DNA of 64,000 bases from Rhodospirillales bacterium (GCA_016699855.1 CP064988.1:4554501-4618500), one strand, 5' to 3'. Shown: positions 53,031 to 62,491, counted from the stretch's first letter. Notes: generated by a model from the sequence alone, not told the origin. Program-made: numbers and translations.

Positions 53031-53516
53031 ATGACGACGGCCCACGATTTCGCCTTCAGCTCGATCGACGGCGCGCCGCTGCCGCTGCTGGACTACGCCG
53101 GCCGGCCGGTGCTGCTGGTCAACGTCGCCTCGGCCTGCGGGTTCACGCCGCAATACGCCGGGCTGCAGGAGCTGCACGCGAAGATGGGCGGGCCCGACGG
53201 CGTGGTCGTGCTCGGCGTGCCGTCGAACGATTTCGGCGCCCAGGAGCCGGGCGACGAGGGCGCCATCAAGAGCTTCTGCGAGACCAGCTTCGGCGTGACC
53301 TTCCCGATGACCGCCAAGCAGAAGGTGATCGGCGCCGACGCCCATCCGCTCTACCGCTGGATCGCCGCCGAGCTGGGCGAGGGCGGCGCGCCGAAATGGA
53401 ACTTCCACAAATACCTGATCGACGGCGCCGGCCGCCTCGCCGGCGCGTGGTCCAGCCGCGTGGCGCCGATGTCGGACGAGATCGTGGCGGCCGTGCGCGC
53501 GGCGCCCAGGAGCTGA
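53031..53516 (+). CDS. Glutathione peroxidase family protein
   Basis: 161 residues from the ATG at 53031, preceded by AAGGAGG. Thioredoxin-fold peroxidase reducing hydroperoxides, usually through thioredoxin in bacteria. The peroxidatic cysteine is in LLVNVASACGFTPQYAGLQE (about residue 36), the Gln-like site is in PSNDFGAQEPGDEGAI, and the Trp-Asn pair is in APKWNFHKYLI. A possible resolving cysteine lies in IKSFCETSFG. All four catalytic positions (Cys, Gln, Trp, Asn) appear to be present. It follows the truncated FAH-family gene on the same strand. Confidence 0.9.
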   Translation: MTTAHDFAFSSIDGAPLPLLDYAGRPVLLVNVASACGFTPQYAGLQELHAKMGGPDGVVVLGVPSNDFGAQEPGDEGAIKSFCETSFGVTFPMTAKQKVIGADAHPLYRWIAAELGEGGAPKWNFHKYLIDGAGRLAGAWSSRVAPMSDEIVAAVRAAPRS

Positions 53517-53524
53517 GGGCGGAC

Positions 53525-54772
53525 CTACTCGCCACCGCCGTCGCTGCCGCCGCCACTATCGCCGCCGCTGTCGCTGTCGCCGCCGCCGCTGTCGTTGTTG
53601 CCGTCGCTCGAACCGGAGTCCGACGAGGCCGAGTCGAGCGCGTCGGAGAACGCCGAGTCGAGGACGCCGTCGAAGCCGCCGGGGTCGTCGAACGCCGACC
53701 AGCTGTCGGTGGACCCCGATCCGCCCTCGCCGTGGTCGCGTTCGTGGCCACGGGTCGCGGCGAAGGCGGCGATTCCCAGCGCCGCGAGCAGGGCGGCGTT
53801 GTGCGCGCTCCACGCCGGCCCGACGCCCATCGCGGTGGCGTAGGGACGCAGCGCCGCGAAGCGGCCGCGCGCGGCGTCGGCGCCGGCGGCGAGTTCCTCC
53901 GGCGGCGGCGTGGTGGTCTCGATGTAGGCGCGCATGCCGCCGGCGGCGTCGACGGCGGCCTGTCCCTCGTCGGTGAGGCGCGGCAGCCACGCGCGGCCGC
54001 AACCGGCGATGAACGCCATCGCCGCCACGAGCAGGATCGACGGGGTCGCATGCCCGTTGATGAGCAGCGCGGCCATGACGCCGACCATGCCGACGACCGG
54101 GAGGACGGCCACGACCGGCCGCGCCGGGGTGGCGCCGTCGGGCGCCAGCAGACGCGTCTGCGCGCCGGCGAACAGGGCGAGCAGGAACGCGCCGACGCCG
54201 CTGAACAGGATGATGGCGTCGTCGCCGTCGAAGCGCCGCCCGCCGGCGCCGCCGAACAGCGCCATCCACGCGCCGGCGCCGGCGGTCGCGAGCAGCGCCC
54301 ATCGCACGGCGGGATAGCCGCGGTGGTACGTGGCGTTGAAGCGCGCGCGCAGCGCCCGCTCGTGCGCCTGGCGAGCGCGCTTGAGCCGGCGGCGCCCGGC
54401 GGCGTCCGATGCCGCGACCGTGAGCTCGGGCCCGTCCGCGAACAGCGCGGTGTATAGCGCCGCCTCGTCCTCGAGCGGCGGGGTGTCGGTGCGGCGCGTC
54501 CGCTTGATCGCGAAGGGCGAATCCGCGGCGCCGGTCCCGGTCGCGCGGAGGAAGCCCTGGCGCTCCAGGTTGGCGACCGCCGCCGTCAGCGCCGGCTTCG
54601 GATATCGCCGCGCCAGCGCGTAGGCCGCCATCGCGGGCGACAGATCGGGCGGCGGTGCCGCGACCAGCCCGCCGCCGCCGGGCCGCGGCCGCGGCGCGGC
54701 CGTCACCAGCGCGATGGCCGCGATCGCGACCAGCGCCGCGAGCAGGATCAGGGGCGTCATCTCCGGGGTCAT
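53525..54772 (-). CDS. DUF2207-type membrane protein with Gly/Ser/Asp-rich tail
   Basis: 415 residues. A first membrane helix (LILLAALVAIAAIALVTA), then a winged-helix-like region LARRYPKPALTAAVANLERQ, then three further helices (VRWALLATAGAGAWMALFGG, AIILFSGVGAFLLALFAG, VVAVLPVVGMVGVMAALLI and others). The C-terminus is a low-complexity Asp/Ser/Gly repeat ending DSGGGSDGGGE. It corresponds to the C-terminal half of DUF2207 membrane proteins, without the N-terminal domain. Function unknown. The stop lies 9 bp after the convergent peroxidase stop. Confidence 0.7.
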   Translation of the reverse strand: MTPEMTPLILLAALVAIAAIALVTAAPRPRPGGGGLVAAPPPDLSPAMAAYALARRYPKPALTAAVANLERQGFLRATGTGAADSPFAIKRTRRTDTPPLEDEAALYTALFADGPELTVAASDAAGRRRLKRARQAHERALRARFNATYHRGYPAVRWALLATAGAGAWMALFGGAGGRRFDGDDAIILFSGVGAFLLALFAGAQTRLLAPDGATPARPVVAVLPVVGMVGVMAALLINGHATPSILLVAAMAFIAGCGRAWLPRLTDEGQAAVDAAGGMRAYIETTTPPPEELAAGADAARGRFAALRPYATAMGVGPAWSAHNAALLAALGIAAFAATRGHERDHGEGGSGSTDSWSAFDDPGGFDGVLDSAFSDALDSASSDSGSSDGNNDSGGGDSDSGGDSGGGSDGGGE

Positions 54773-54805
54773 CCGTCGCCTCCCGTGCCGGATCGCGGCG
54801 CGGCC

Positions 54806-55399
54806 CTACAGTAGCAGCGCCTGCCGCAGGTTGTCGCGCGCGGCGGGCTCGAAACCGTCGCGGAACCGCCGGGTCGCGAACAGCGCGGGCTTGTCCAGCA
54901 TGCTCCGGTAGAACGCGTGGCGCGCGGTCCAGAACGCCTCGTCCGAGGCATGCAGGAAGCGGTACTCGCGGCGGATGTCCTCGCCGTGCGCGAGGAACGC
55001 GCGCCACGGCGCCGCCAGCCGCCACAGATCGAGGTCGCAGATCCGCGCGGCGCGGTCCGGTGGCGGCTCGGCGTGCGTGGTCGCGACGATGATCGCAGCG
55101 GCGTCCTCGAGCGTCGCGGCGGGGATCGCCGGGATCGCGCCGTCCTCGGCAAGAGCGAACGCGGTGGCGCGCATCAGCGTCGTGGACAGCGCCTCGTTCT
55201 GGCCCTTGGGCGCGCCCGGCACGTAGACGGCGTCGTGGAACAGCAGCGCGAGCTGCTCGGCGTCGTCGAGATCGGGCGTGTGGCGGCCGGCGAGGTCGAT
55301 CAGCTCGTCGACGTGCCGGACGTCATGGTAGAAGCGGTGCGGCTGCCGGTAGTGTCCGCGCGCCGCGTCCAGGAGCGGGCCGTCGGCCAGAAGGCGCAT
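54806..55399 (-). CDS. HD-domain phosphohydrolase-like protein
   Basis: 197 residues from the ATG at 55399, preceded by AGGAGG; a GTG at 55405 would add two residues. The metal-binding HD pattern is visible: a first histidine in RFYHDVRHVDELIDLA, and HD in LALLFHDAVYVPG, with a later conserved ATTHAEPP and DLDLWRLAA. It matches the COG4339-type predicted phosphohydrolases. The substrate is unknown, possibly a nucleotide. It lies between the DUF2207-type gene and the uracil-DNA glycosylase gene on the same strand, with 9 bp to the latter, so cotranscription is likely. Confidence 0.8.
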   Translation of the reverse strand: MRLLADGPLLDAARGHYRQPHRFYHDVRHVDELIDLAGRHTPDLDDAEQLALLFHDAVYVPGAPKGQNEALSTTLMRATAFALAEDGAIPAIPAATLEDAAAIIVATTHAEPPPDRAARICDLDLWRLAAPWRAFLAHGEDIRREYRFLHASDEAFWTARHAFYRSMLDKPALFATRRFRDGFEPAARDNLRQALLL

Positions 55400-55408
55400 C
55401 GCCACCTC

Positions 55409-56077
55409 CTATCCCGCGTCCCGCAGCCGCGCCACGACACCCGTGAACACCGCCCGGAACATCTCCGTCGTCAACCGGCCGGTGTTCGTGTTGTAGCGCG
55501 AGCAATGGTAGCTGTCGGCCAGCAGCTTGCCGTCCGGCAGGGCGTGGATGCGGGCATGGCCGAAAGGGAACGCCGACACCGGCTTGACGTCGAGGGTGCG
55601 CAGCGTCTGCTGGTGCGCGCCCAGTCCGAGCGCCACGACCACGCGCAGGTTGGGCATGGCGGCGATCTCCTCGCGCAGGAACGGCCGGCACTGGTTGAAC
55701 TCCGCCGGCGTCGGCTTGTTCTCCGGCGGCACGCAGCGCACGGCGTTGGCGATGCGGCAATCCACCAATTCGAGGCCGTCGTCGGGCCGCGCGCCGTAGT
55801 CGCCGCGCGCCAGACCGAACTCGCGCAGCGTGGCGTAGAGCAGGTCGCCGGCGTAGTCGCCGGTGAACGGCCGGCCGGTGCGGTTGGCGCCGCGCAGCCC
55901 CGGCGCCAGGCCGACGATCAGCAGCCGCGACGACAGCGCGCCGAACGAGGGCACCGGCGCGTTGTGCCAGTCAGGGAATTTCGCGCGCTGTTCGCCGATG
56001 AACCCGGCCAGCCGCGGACAGCGCGCGCAGTCGCGCGGCGGCGGCGTGAAGGTCGGAGCGGGGGACGCCTGCGTCAT
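55409..56077 (-). CDS. Family 5 uracil-DNA glycosylase (UdgB)
   Basis: 222 residues from the ATG at 56077; a GTG at 56095 is an alternative. Removes uracil and other deaminated bases from DNA. Motif A is VGLAPGLRGANRTGRPFTGD (the family-5 type, without the classical catalytic Asp), and motif B the RYNTN part of DSYHCSRYNTNTG. The N-terminal cysteines in RDCARCPRL and later NAVRCVPPENK and NQCRPF are the ligands of the iron-sulfur cluster in this family. It lies 9 bp upstream of the HD-domain gene. Confidence 0.9.
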   Translation of the reverse strand: MTQASPAPTFTPPPRDCARCPRLAGFIGEQRAKFPDWHNAPVPSFGALSSRLLIVGLAPGLRGANRTGRPFTGDYAGDLLYATLREFGLARGDYGARPDDGLELVDCRIANAVRCVPPENKPTPAEFNQCRPFLREEIAAMPNLRVVVALGLGAHQQTLRTLDVKPVSAFPFGHARIHALPDGKLLADSYHCSRYNTNTGRLTTEMFRAVFTGVVARLRDAG

Positions 56078-56134
56078 CGGGGAACCATCGGGCACCGGGC
56101 CGAGAGTATCACGGACCGCCGGACGCCAACGTGA

Positions 56135-56157
56135 AAGGGGGCCGCGACGGCCCCCTT
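56135..56157 (-). terminator. Hairpin after the NYN gene
   Basis: AAGGGGGCCG-CGA-CGGCCCCCTT (plus strand), a perfect 10-bp stem, 27 bp beyond the NYN stop on the minus strand. The following T run is short, so efficiency is uncertain. Confidence 0.6.
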
Positions 56158-56183
56158 CGTGTCGAGGATGTCCGCGCGGCGTC

Positions 56184-56795
56184 TCAGGCCGAGCGCACCA
56201 TCTGGTCGTCGTCGAGGTCGCTGTCGCGCGGCGCCGGCGCGGGACGCTGCGGACGCTCGGCGGGCGACCGGGCGATCAGCGGCGCCAGCTCGGCCAGCTC
56301 CACGAACTCGTCGGCCTGGCGGCGCAGCTCGTCGGCGACCATCGGCGGCGCCGACTTGATCGTGCTGACGACGGAGACGCGCAGACCGCGGCGCTGGACC
56401 GCCTCGACGAGACGGCGGAAATCGCCGTCGCCGGAGAACAGCACGGCGTGGTCGATGTGCTCCGACATCTCCAGCACGTCGATCGCCAGCTCGATGTCCA
56501 TGTTGCCTTTGATCTTGCGGCGGCCCATGGCGTCGGTGAATTCCTTGGTCGGCTTGGTGACCATGGTGTACCCGTTGTAGTCCAGCCAATCGATCAGCGG
56601 GCGGATCGGGGAGTACTCCTGGTCCTCGACCAGCGCCGTGTAGTAGTAGGCGCGCACCAGCCGGCCGCGGTCGCGGAACACCTTGAGCAGCTTGCGGTAG
56701 TCGATGTCGAAGCCGAGGGCGCGGGCGGCCGAGTACAGGTTCGCGCCATCAATGAAGAGCGCGATACGCTCCTCACTGTAGAAATGGCTTTTCAT
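56184..56795 (-). CDS. NYN-domain (LabA-like) predicted ribonuclease
   Basis: 203 residues. The NYN fold begins with ERIALFIDGANLYSAARALG (first Asp), has MDIELAIDVLEMSEHIDHAV (second acidic site) and VLFSGDGDFRRLVEAVQRRG (third). These acidic residues bind metal in PIN-like nucleases, so it probably cleaves RNA in the cytoplasm. The C-terminal about 45 residues are acidic and disordered (RDSDLDDDQMVRSA). The upstream region before the divergent folK is AT-rich (56796–56927) and should contain both promoters. Confidence 0.85.
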   Translation of the reverse strand: MKSHFYSEERIALFIDGANLYSAARALGFDIDYRKLLKVFRDRGRLVRAYYYTALVEDQEYSPIRPLIDWLDYNGYTMVTKPTKEFTDAMGRRKIKGNMDIELAIDVLEMSEHIDHAVLFSGDGDFRRLVEAVQRRGLRVSVVSTIKSAPPMVADELRRQADEFVELAELAPLIARSPAERPQRPAPAPRDSDLDDDQMVRSA

Positions 56796-56927
56796 TTTTC
56801 GTTATCCTTATGCCAGAGGGGGCCAAAATAGACGGCATCCGTTGACCGGACGTCCGCGAGTAATTGCACTTAACATTTACCTGTTTAGTCTAGGGCGGGT
56901 CCGCCGGGAGGGCAAGACCATCTACAT

Positions 56928-57476
56928 ATGGAATTTTTGACGGGCGCCGCCTACCAGCGATGCCTTCCGGAGGCACCCTTGGCGATCCATATCGGACTAG
57001 GCGCGAACCTCCGCCACCCACGCTTCGGCGACCCGGTCCGGACTCTCGGCGCGGCGTTGAGGCGTCTGGCCTACCTGGGCGTGCGGACCCGGAGGCGGTC
57101 GTCGTGGTACCGGTCGGCGCCCGTGCCGGCCTCCGACCAGCCTTGGTACGTCAACGCCGTCGCCGAGGTGTCGACCGGGCTGGGGCCCGAGGCGACGCTC
57201 GCGGCGCTGCACCGGGTCGAAGCCGAGTTCGGCCGTGTGCGGGAGGCGCGCAACGCTGCCAGATGGATCGATATCGATCTGATAGACTACGATAATATAT
57301 TGATAAATAATGAGAATATATCGATTCCTCATCCACGATCGCATCTGCGGGCGTTCGTCCTTTTGCCGCTCGCCGAGTTGGTGCCGGCGTGGCGTCATCC
57401 CCGCACCGGGGACGCCATCGTGGATCTGATCGCGGCGCTGCCGCCGGATCAGCGGATCGAACGCCTCGCGCGATAA
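56928..57476 (+). CDS. folK: 2-amino-4-hydroxy-6-hydroxymethyldihydropteridine pyrophosphokinase
   Basis: 182 residues. Transfers pyrophosphate from ATP to the pterin in folate synthesis. Family motifs: IHIGLGANLRHPRFGDP, YVNAVAEVSTGL, and RWIDIDLIDYDNILI with the metal-binding aspartates, then PHPRSHLRAFVLLPLAELVP. It begins the block folK–rpoZ–rsh–pdxJ–acpS–lepB. The stretch coding DYDNILINNENISIPH (57283–57330) uses AT-rich codons, unlike the rest of the gene, and is unusual. The ATG at 56928 precedes a nonconserved tail of about 17 residues, so a start farther in, around the LAIHIGLG segment, cannot be excluded. Confidence 0.9.
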   Translation: MEFLTGAAYQRCLPEAPLAIHIGLGANLRHPRFGDPVRTLGAALRRLAYLGVRTRRRSSWYRSAPVPASDQPWYVNAVAEVSTGLGPEATLAALHRVEAEFGRVREARNAARWIDIDLIDYDNILINNENISIPHPRSHLRAFVLLPLAELVPAWRHPRTGDAIVDLIAALPPDQRIERLAR

Positions 57477-57544
57477 GCGCCGGAACGGCTTGCTTTTTCC
57501 GCGCCACGCTTGTATCTCCGCCCACCCCCTTCCGGAGGCCATCC

Positions 57545-57910
57545 ATGGCGCGCGTCACCGTCGAGGACTGCATCGTGCAGGTCCCCAATCGTTTCGACCT
57601 CGTGATGCTCGCGGCGCAGCGCGCGCGCGACATCACCGCCGGCTCGACCCTGCTGGTCGACCGCGACCGCGACAAGAACCCGGTCGTCTCCTTGCGCGAG
57701 ATCGCCGACAAGAAGCTCGACCTCGCCGTCCTCAAGGAGGCGATCATCAGCGGGCTCCAGAAGCACGCCGATATCGACCAGCCGGAGGAGGGCAACGAGA
57801 TGCTCGAGCTCGAGGAGCATCTCGCGGCCACGCTGGCGCAGCAGGGCGCCGAGGCGGCCCAGCCGCGGCCGCTGCCGGCCGACGACTACGACGACACCGA
57901 CCAGCCGTAG
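57545..57910 (+). CDS. rpoZ: RNA polymerase omega subunit
   Basis: 121 residues from the ATG at 57545, with GGAGG 7 bp before it. Omega assists assembly of the beta-prime subunit and links the polymerase to ppGpp. The conserved segment is MARVTVEDCIVQVPNRFDLV, then LAAQRARDITAG and KNPVVSLREIADKKL, followed by a variable acidic tail (ADDYDDTDQP). It is followed by a strong terminator and then rsh, the usual alphaproteobacterial order. Confidence 0.95.
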   Translation: MARVTVEDCIVQVPNRFDLVMLAAQRARDITAGSTLLVDRDRDKNPVVSLREIADKKLDLAVLKEAIISGLQKHADIDQPEEGNEMLELEEHLAATLAQQGAEAAQPRPLPADDYDDTDQP

Positions 57911-57933
57911 CGCCGCCGCGCGGCGCCCCGACG

Positions 57934-57964
57934 AAGGCCGGTCGATCGTTCGACCGGCCTTTTT
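57934..57964 (+). terminator. Intrinsic terminator after rpoZ
   Basis: AAGGCCGGTCGA-TCGT-TCGACCGGCCTT, a perfect 12-bp stem, followed by TTT to 57964. It lies 24 bp after the rpoZ stop, so rsh likely has its own promoter in 57965–58077. Confidence 0.9.
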
Positions 57965-58077
57965 CATGTCCGCGCGCCGCCGCGAGCCCCGCGGCGGGCG
58001 CCTTCGCCATGACGGCGCCACATGACGACGGCCCGATACGCGCGTTATAGTCTCCATCGGAGGGCGGTGCGGTCGCG

Positions 58078-60245
58078 ATGATCCGGCAGTTCGAACTGGT
58101 CGAGCGCGTCAAATCCTACGATCCGAACGCGGACGAGGAACTGCTGAACCGCGCGTACGTCTACGGTTTGCGCAAACACGGCGCCCAGCGGCGGGCCTCG
58201 GGCGATCCCTATTTCTCGCACCCCGTCGAGGTCGCCGGCATCCTCGCCGACATGCGGCTCGATCGGAGTCCATCGTCACCGGCCTCCTGCACGACACGGT
58301 CGAGGACACCGACGCGACGCTGCTCGAGATCGAGTCGCTGTTCGGGCCGCGCATCGCCAAGCTGGTCGACGGCGTCACCAAGCTGTCGCGCCTGCAGCTC
58401 CAGTCCGACGACACCAAGCACGCGGAGAATTTCCGCAAGCTGTTCCTGGCGATGTCGGACGACATCCGGGTGTTGCTCGTCAAGCTGGCCGACCGCCTGC
58501 ACAACATGCTGACGCTGCGCTTCATCAAGGACGCCGACAAGCGCCGCCGCATCGCGCGCGAGACGATGGACATCTACGCGCCGCTGGCCTCGCGCATCGG
58601 CATGGAGAACCTGCGCGACCAGCTTGAGGACCTGGCCTTCGCCGAGCTCAACGCCGAGGGCCGCGAGTCGGTCGTCACCCGGCTGCAGTTCCTGCGCGAC
58701 CAGGGCCGCACGCTGGTGCCCGACATCTGCGACGAACTGCGCCGGGCGCTGGCCGACGCCGGCATAGACGCGGAGATCACCGGCCGCGAGAAGACGCCCT
58801 ATTCGATCTGGCGCAAGATGCGCGGCAAGAACGTCTCGTTCGAGCAGCTCTCCGACATCATGGCCTTCCGCGTCGTGGTCGACGACGTGGCGAGGTGCTA
58901 CGCCGCGCTCGGCGTGCTGCACGGCAAGTACCGGACGGTGCCGGACCGCTTCAAGGACTACATCTCCGTCGCCAAGCCCAACGGCTACCGCTCGCTGCAC
59001 ACCGGCGTGTACGGGCCGCGCAACCACCGCATCGAGGTCCAGATCCGCACGCGCGAGATGCACGACCTCGCCGAGCGCGGCGCGGCGGCGCACTGGGCGT
59101 ACAAGGAGGGCGGCGACGGCACCGACGGGCGCCAGTACCGCTGGCTGCGCGACCTGCTGGAGATCCTCGAGAAGGCCTCGGGGCCGGAGGAGTTCCTCGA
59201 GCACACCAAGCTCGAGATGTTCCAGGACCAGGTGTTCTGCTTCACGCCCAAGGGCGAGCTGATCAACCTGCCGCGCGGGGCGACGCCGGTCGACTTCGCC
59301 TACGCCGTGCACTCCCAGGTCGGCGACACCTGCGTCGGCGCCAAGGTCAACGGCCGCCTGCTGCCCCTGCGCCACGTGCTGCAGAACGGCGACCAGGTCG
59401 AGATCGTGACGTCGAAGGCGCAGACGCCGTCGCCGACCTGGGAGCGCTTCGCCGTCACCGGCAAGGCGCGCGCCGCGATCCGCCGTTTCGTGCGCTCGAA
59501 GCAGCGCGAGCAGTACGTCAGCCTCGGCAAGTCGCTGCTGCACAAGACGTTCGACGAGGCCGGCGAGGCGCTGACCGAGAAGGGCCTCGGCCAGGTGCTG
59601 GCGAACTTCAAGCAGGGCTCGATCGAGGATCTGAACGCCGCGGTCGGCGCCGGCCTGGTGGCGGCGCGCGACGTGCTGCACGCGGTCTATCCGGGCCTGA
59701 GGTCGCGGCAGCAGAAGAGCGCCGAGATCGTGCCGCTGGCGCGCGCGCGCGCGCGGCTGCGCGACGGCGGCGAGGGCGCCGCCGCCGACGACCCCAGCAT
59801 CGCCATCCGCGGCCTGATCCCCGGCATGGCGCTGCATTTCGCGCGCTGCTGTCATCCGCTGCCCGGCGATCGCATCGTCGGCATCATCACTACCGGCAAG
59901 GGCGTGACGATCCACACCATCGACTGCGAGACGCTGGAGAGCCTGGCGCACCAGCCCGAGCGCTGGATCGACGTCGGCTGGCAGGGCGCGTCCGATCCGA
60001 GCGGAAAATACGTCGGCCGTCTCAAGCTGACGGTCGAGAACCGGCCCGGCACGCTGTCGAGCCTGTCGACCGTGATCGCCCGCAACCAGGGCAACATCAC
60101 AAACCTCAAGATCCTGAACCGCTCGTCGGACTATTTCGACATGCTGCTCGACATCGAGGTCGACGACGCGCGCCACCTCGCCGACATCACGGCGGCGCTG
60201 CGCGCCACCCCGGCGATCAACGCGGTCGAGCGCGCGCGGGCCTGA
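58078..60245 (+). CDS. rsh: Bifunctional (p)ppGpp synthetase/hydrolase (one-base frameshift)
   Basis: Reads from the ATG at 58078, MIRQFELVERVKSYDPNADE. Near 58264 one base is missing (GATCGGAG where GATGCGGAG is expected); the frame then resumes as IVTGLLHDTVEDTDATLLEI with the HD residues of the hydrolase site. The synthetase region follows (GREKTPYSIWRKMRGKNVS, DYISVAKPNGYRSLHTGVYG), then TGS (FTPKGELINLPRGATPVDF) and ACT (VENRPGTLSSLSTVIARNQG). About 722 residues in all, the normal length. GREK with a lysine is the bifunctional form of the synthetase motif. It regulates the stringent response. The deletion is most likely a sequence error, since the remaining sequence is intact. Confidence 0.9.
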
Positions 60246-60363
60246 CGCCGGCGACGCCTTCGACAATGCGGACAAATACGGCGGCGCGCGGGGACCGCGG
60301 CCGGCGTATCCTGCGCCCGATCGCGGCCGGTCCACGCGCCCGCGGCAAAGCAACGGACCAGCC

Positions 60364-61107
60364 ATGAACGCGCGCCGCATCCGCCTGGGCATCAACATCG
60401 ACCACGTCGCCACCGTGCGCAACGCGCGTGGCGGCCGACTGCCCGATCCGCTGCGCGCGGCGCGCATGGCCGAGGCGGCCGGCGCCGACGGCATCACCGC
60501 GCACCTGCGCGAGGACCGCCGGCACATCGTCGACGCCGACATCGAGCGGCTCGTGGCCGAGATCGCGCTGCCGCTGAATTTCGAGATGGCCGCGACGGCG
60601 GAGATGGTGGCGATCGCCGAGCGCCACCGGCCGCACGCCGCCTGCATCGTGCCGGAGAAGCGCGAGGAGCGGACGACGGAGGGCGGTCTCGACGCCGTCG
60701 GCCAGCACGACCACCTGAAGCCGATGGTGGCGCGGCTGCGCGACGCCGGCTGCCGCGTGTCGCTGTTCATCGAGCCCGACCGGCGCCAGCTCGCGGCGGC
60801 GGTGTCGCTGGGCGCGCCGGTGGTCGAGCTGCACACCGGCCGCTACTGCGAGCTGGAGGGCGCCGCGCGCGCGGCCGAGCTGGAGCGGCTGCGCGCCGCC
60901 GCCGCCGCCTGCGCGACGATGGGTCTGGAATGCCACATGGGCCACGGTCTGGCCTACGACAACGTCGGGCCGGTGGCGGCGATCCCGCAGGTGGTCGAGC
61001 TGAACATCGGCCATTTCCTGATCGGCGAGGCGATCTTCGTCGGCCTCGACGCCAGCATCCGCGAGATGCGGCGTTTGATGGACAAGGCGCGCGGCCTCGA
61101 GGCCTGA
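60364..61107 (+). CDS. pdxJ: Pyridoxine 5'-phosphate synthase
   Basis: 247 residues, TIM barrel. Condenses 3-amino-2-oxopropyl phosphate with deoxyxylulose phosphate to form pyridoxine phosphate (vitamin B6). Family motifs: LGINIDHVATVRNARGG, GADGITAHLREDRRHI, CIVPEKREERTTEGG and AGHGLAYDNVG-type GHGLAYDNVGPVAAIPQVVE, then LNIGHFLIGEAIF. The ATG at 60364 is placed at the usual start. Next in the block are an inserted SMP-30 gene and acpS. Confidence 0.95.
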   Translation: MNARRIRLGINIDHVATVRNARGGRLPDPLRAARMAEAAGADGITAHLREDRRHIVDADIERLVAEIALPLNFEMAATAEMVAIAERHRPHAACIVPEKREERTTEGGLDAVGQHDHLKPMVARLRDAGCRVSLFIEPDRRQLAAAVSLGAPVVELHTGRYCELEGAARAAELERLRAAAAACATMGLECHMGHGLAYDNVGPVAAIPQVVELNIGHFLIGEAIFVGLDASIREMRRLMDKARGLEA

Positions 61108-61176
61108 CGCGGCGGGGTCGACCCGGGCGCGCGCGCTGGCTAGCATGCCGGCGGAAAGCGGCGCGGAGGAACGACG

Positions 61177-62028
61177 ATGCGGGAAGTGACCACCGGCTAC
61201 GGCCTGGTCGAAGGGCCGGTATGGGATCCGGCGCGCGGCCTCTATTTCAGCGACGTGATGAACGGCGGCGTGTTCCTGCTGGACCGCGCCGACAAGGTCT
61301 CGCTCGCGGTGCCGAAGCGGCGCGGCGTCGGCGGCATCGCGCTGCACGCCGCCGGCGGTCTCGTGCTCGGCGGCCGCGACGTCGTCCACGCGCCGCTCGA
61401 CGGCGGCCCCGGCCGCACGCTGCTGGCGGCCGCGGACACGCCCGGCGGCATCGGCTTCAACGACCTCACGACCGACCGCGCCGGCCGCGTGTACGTCGGC
61501 TCGCTGGCGTTCCGCGTGTTCGGCGGCGAGGCGCCCAAGCCCGGCCACTTGCACGTCATCGACCTCGACGGCCGCGCGCGCACGATCTCCGACGGGGTGA
61601 TGCTGACCAACGGGCTCGGCGTCTCGCCCGACGGGACCCGGCTCTACCATTCCGACGCGCGCGCCCACATCGTGCGCGTCTACGATGTCGGCGCCGACGG
61701 GTCGGTCGGTCCGTGGCGCGTCTTCGCCGATCTCGGCGAGGACCATGTGCCGGACGGGCTGAAGGTCGCGGCCGACGGCTCGGTCTGGGTGGCCGACGCG
61801 CATGGCGGCCGCGTCGCGGTGTATGGCGCCGACGGCGCGCACCGCATGGACCTGGCCGTGCCGCTGTCGATGGTGACCAGCGTGTGCTTCGCGGGCGACG
61901 ATCTGCGCGACCTCTACGTCGTCACCGGCTCGCGCGGCGGCCCGCGCGAGAATTGCGGCACCGTGTTCCGCACGCGTGTCGACACGCCCGGTCTGGCGCT
62001 GGCGCCGGCGCGCGTCGCGCTGTCGTGA
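61177..62028 (+). CDS. SMP-30/gluconolactonase-like beta-propeller protein
   Basis: 283 residues, a six-bladed beta propeller as in calcium-dependent lactonases. Segments typical of the family: GPVWDPARGLYFSDVMNGGV (metal ligand Glu replaced in part), GGIGFNDLTTDRAGRVYVGS (Asn-Asp ligand pair), NGLGVSPDGTRLYHSDARAH, and VPDGLKVAADGSVWVADAHG. Substrate lactone unknown. It lies between pdxJ and acpS, where most alphaproteobacteria have no gene, so it is an insertion into the core block. No signal peptide. Confidence 0.85.
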   Translation: MREVTTGYGLVEGPVWDPARGLYFSDVMNGGVFLLDRADKVSLAVPKRRGVGGIALHAAGGLVLGGRDVVHAPLDGGPGRTLLAAADTPGGIGFNDLTTDRAGRVYVGSLAFRVFGGEAPKPGHLHVIDLDGRARTISDGVMLTNGLGVSPDGTRLYHSDARAHIVRVYDVGADGSVGPWRVFADLGEDHVPDGLKVAADGSVWVADAHGGRVAVYGADGAHRMDLAVPLSMVTSVCFAGDDLRDLYVVTGSRGGPRENCGTVFRTRVDTPGLALAPARVALS

Positions 62029-62059
62029 GCCGCCGTCCGGGCCGGTCGGAAGCGGCGCC

Positions 62060-62491
62060 ATGATCCTGGGCATCGGCAGCGACCTGATCGACATCCGCCG
62101 CATCGAGGCGACGCTGGAGCGGCACGGCGCGCGCTTCGTCGACCGTTGCTTCACGGAGATCGAGCGGCGCCGGTCGGAGGGGCGCGCGACGCGCGCCGCC
62201 AGCTACGCCAAGCGCTTCGCCGCCAAGGAGGCGTGCTCCAAAGCGCTCGGCACCGGACTGCGGCGTGGCGTCTACTGGCGCGACATGGGCGTCGTCAACA
62301 AGCCGGGCGGACAGCCGACCATGGCGTTGACCGGCGGGGCGCTGGCGCGGCTCGCGGCGTTGACGCCGCCGGGCGCGACGGCGGAGATCCATCTGACGAT
62401 CACCGACGACTACCCGTTGGCGCAGGCCTTCGTCGTCATCGAGGCGCGGCCGTCGCCGGCGGTCGAAGTGCCGGAGGTCGCCGGTCCCTAG
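62060..62491 (+). CDS. acpS: Holo-[acyl-carrier-protein] synthase
   Basis: 143 residues from the ATG at 62060; the upstream frame is not part of the family. Transfers phosphopantetheine from CoA to ACP. Family motifs: MILGIGSDLIDIRRIEATLE with the magnesium-binding aspartate, and RFAAKEACSKALGTGLRRGV with the Glu/Lys pair, then LTGGALARLAAL and HLTITDDYPLAQAFVVIEA. Its last bases overlap the stop of the convergent hypothetical gene (CTAG shared at 62488–62491). lepB lies farther downstream. Confidence 0.95.
   Translation: MILGIGSDLIDIRRIEATLERHGARFVDRCFTEIERRRSEGRATRAASYAKRFAAKEACSKALGTGLRRGVYWRDMGVVNKPGGQPTMALTGGALARLAALTPPGATAEIHLTITDDYPLAQAFVVIEARPSPAVEVPEVAGP

Noticed and set aside
58078..60245. 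rsh as two separate genes (a short hydrolase fragment and a synthetase)
   Set aside because: The two pieces join into a normal-length RSH protein with one added base near 58264.
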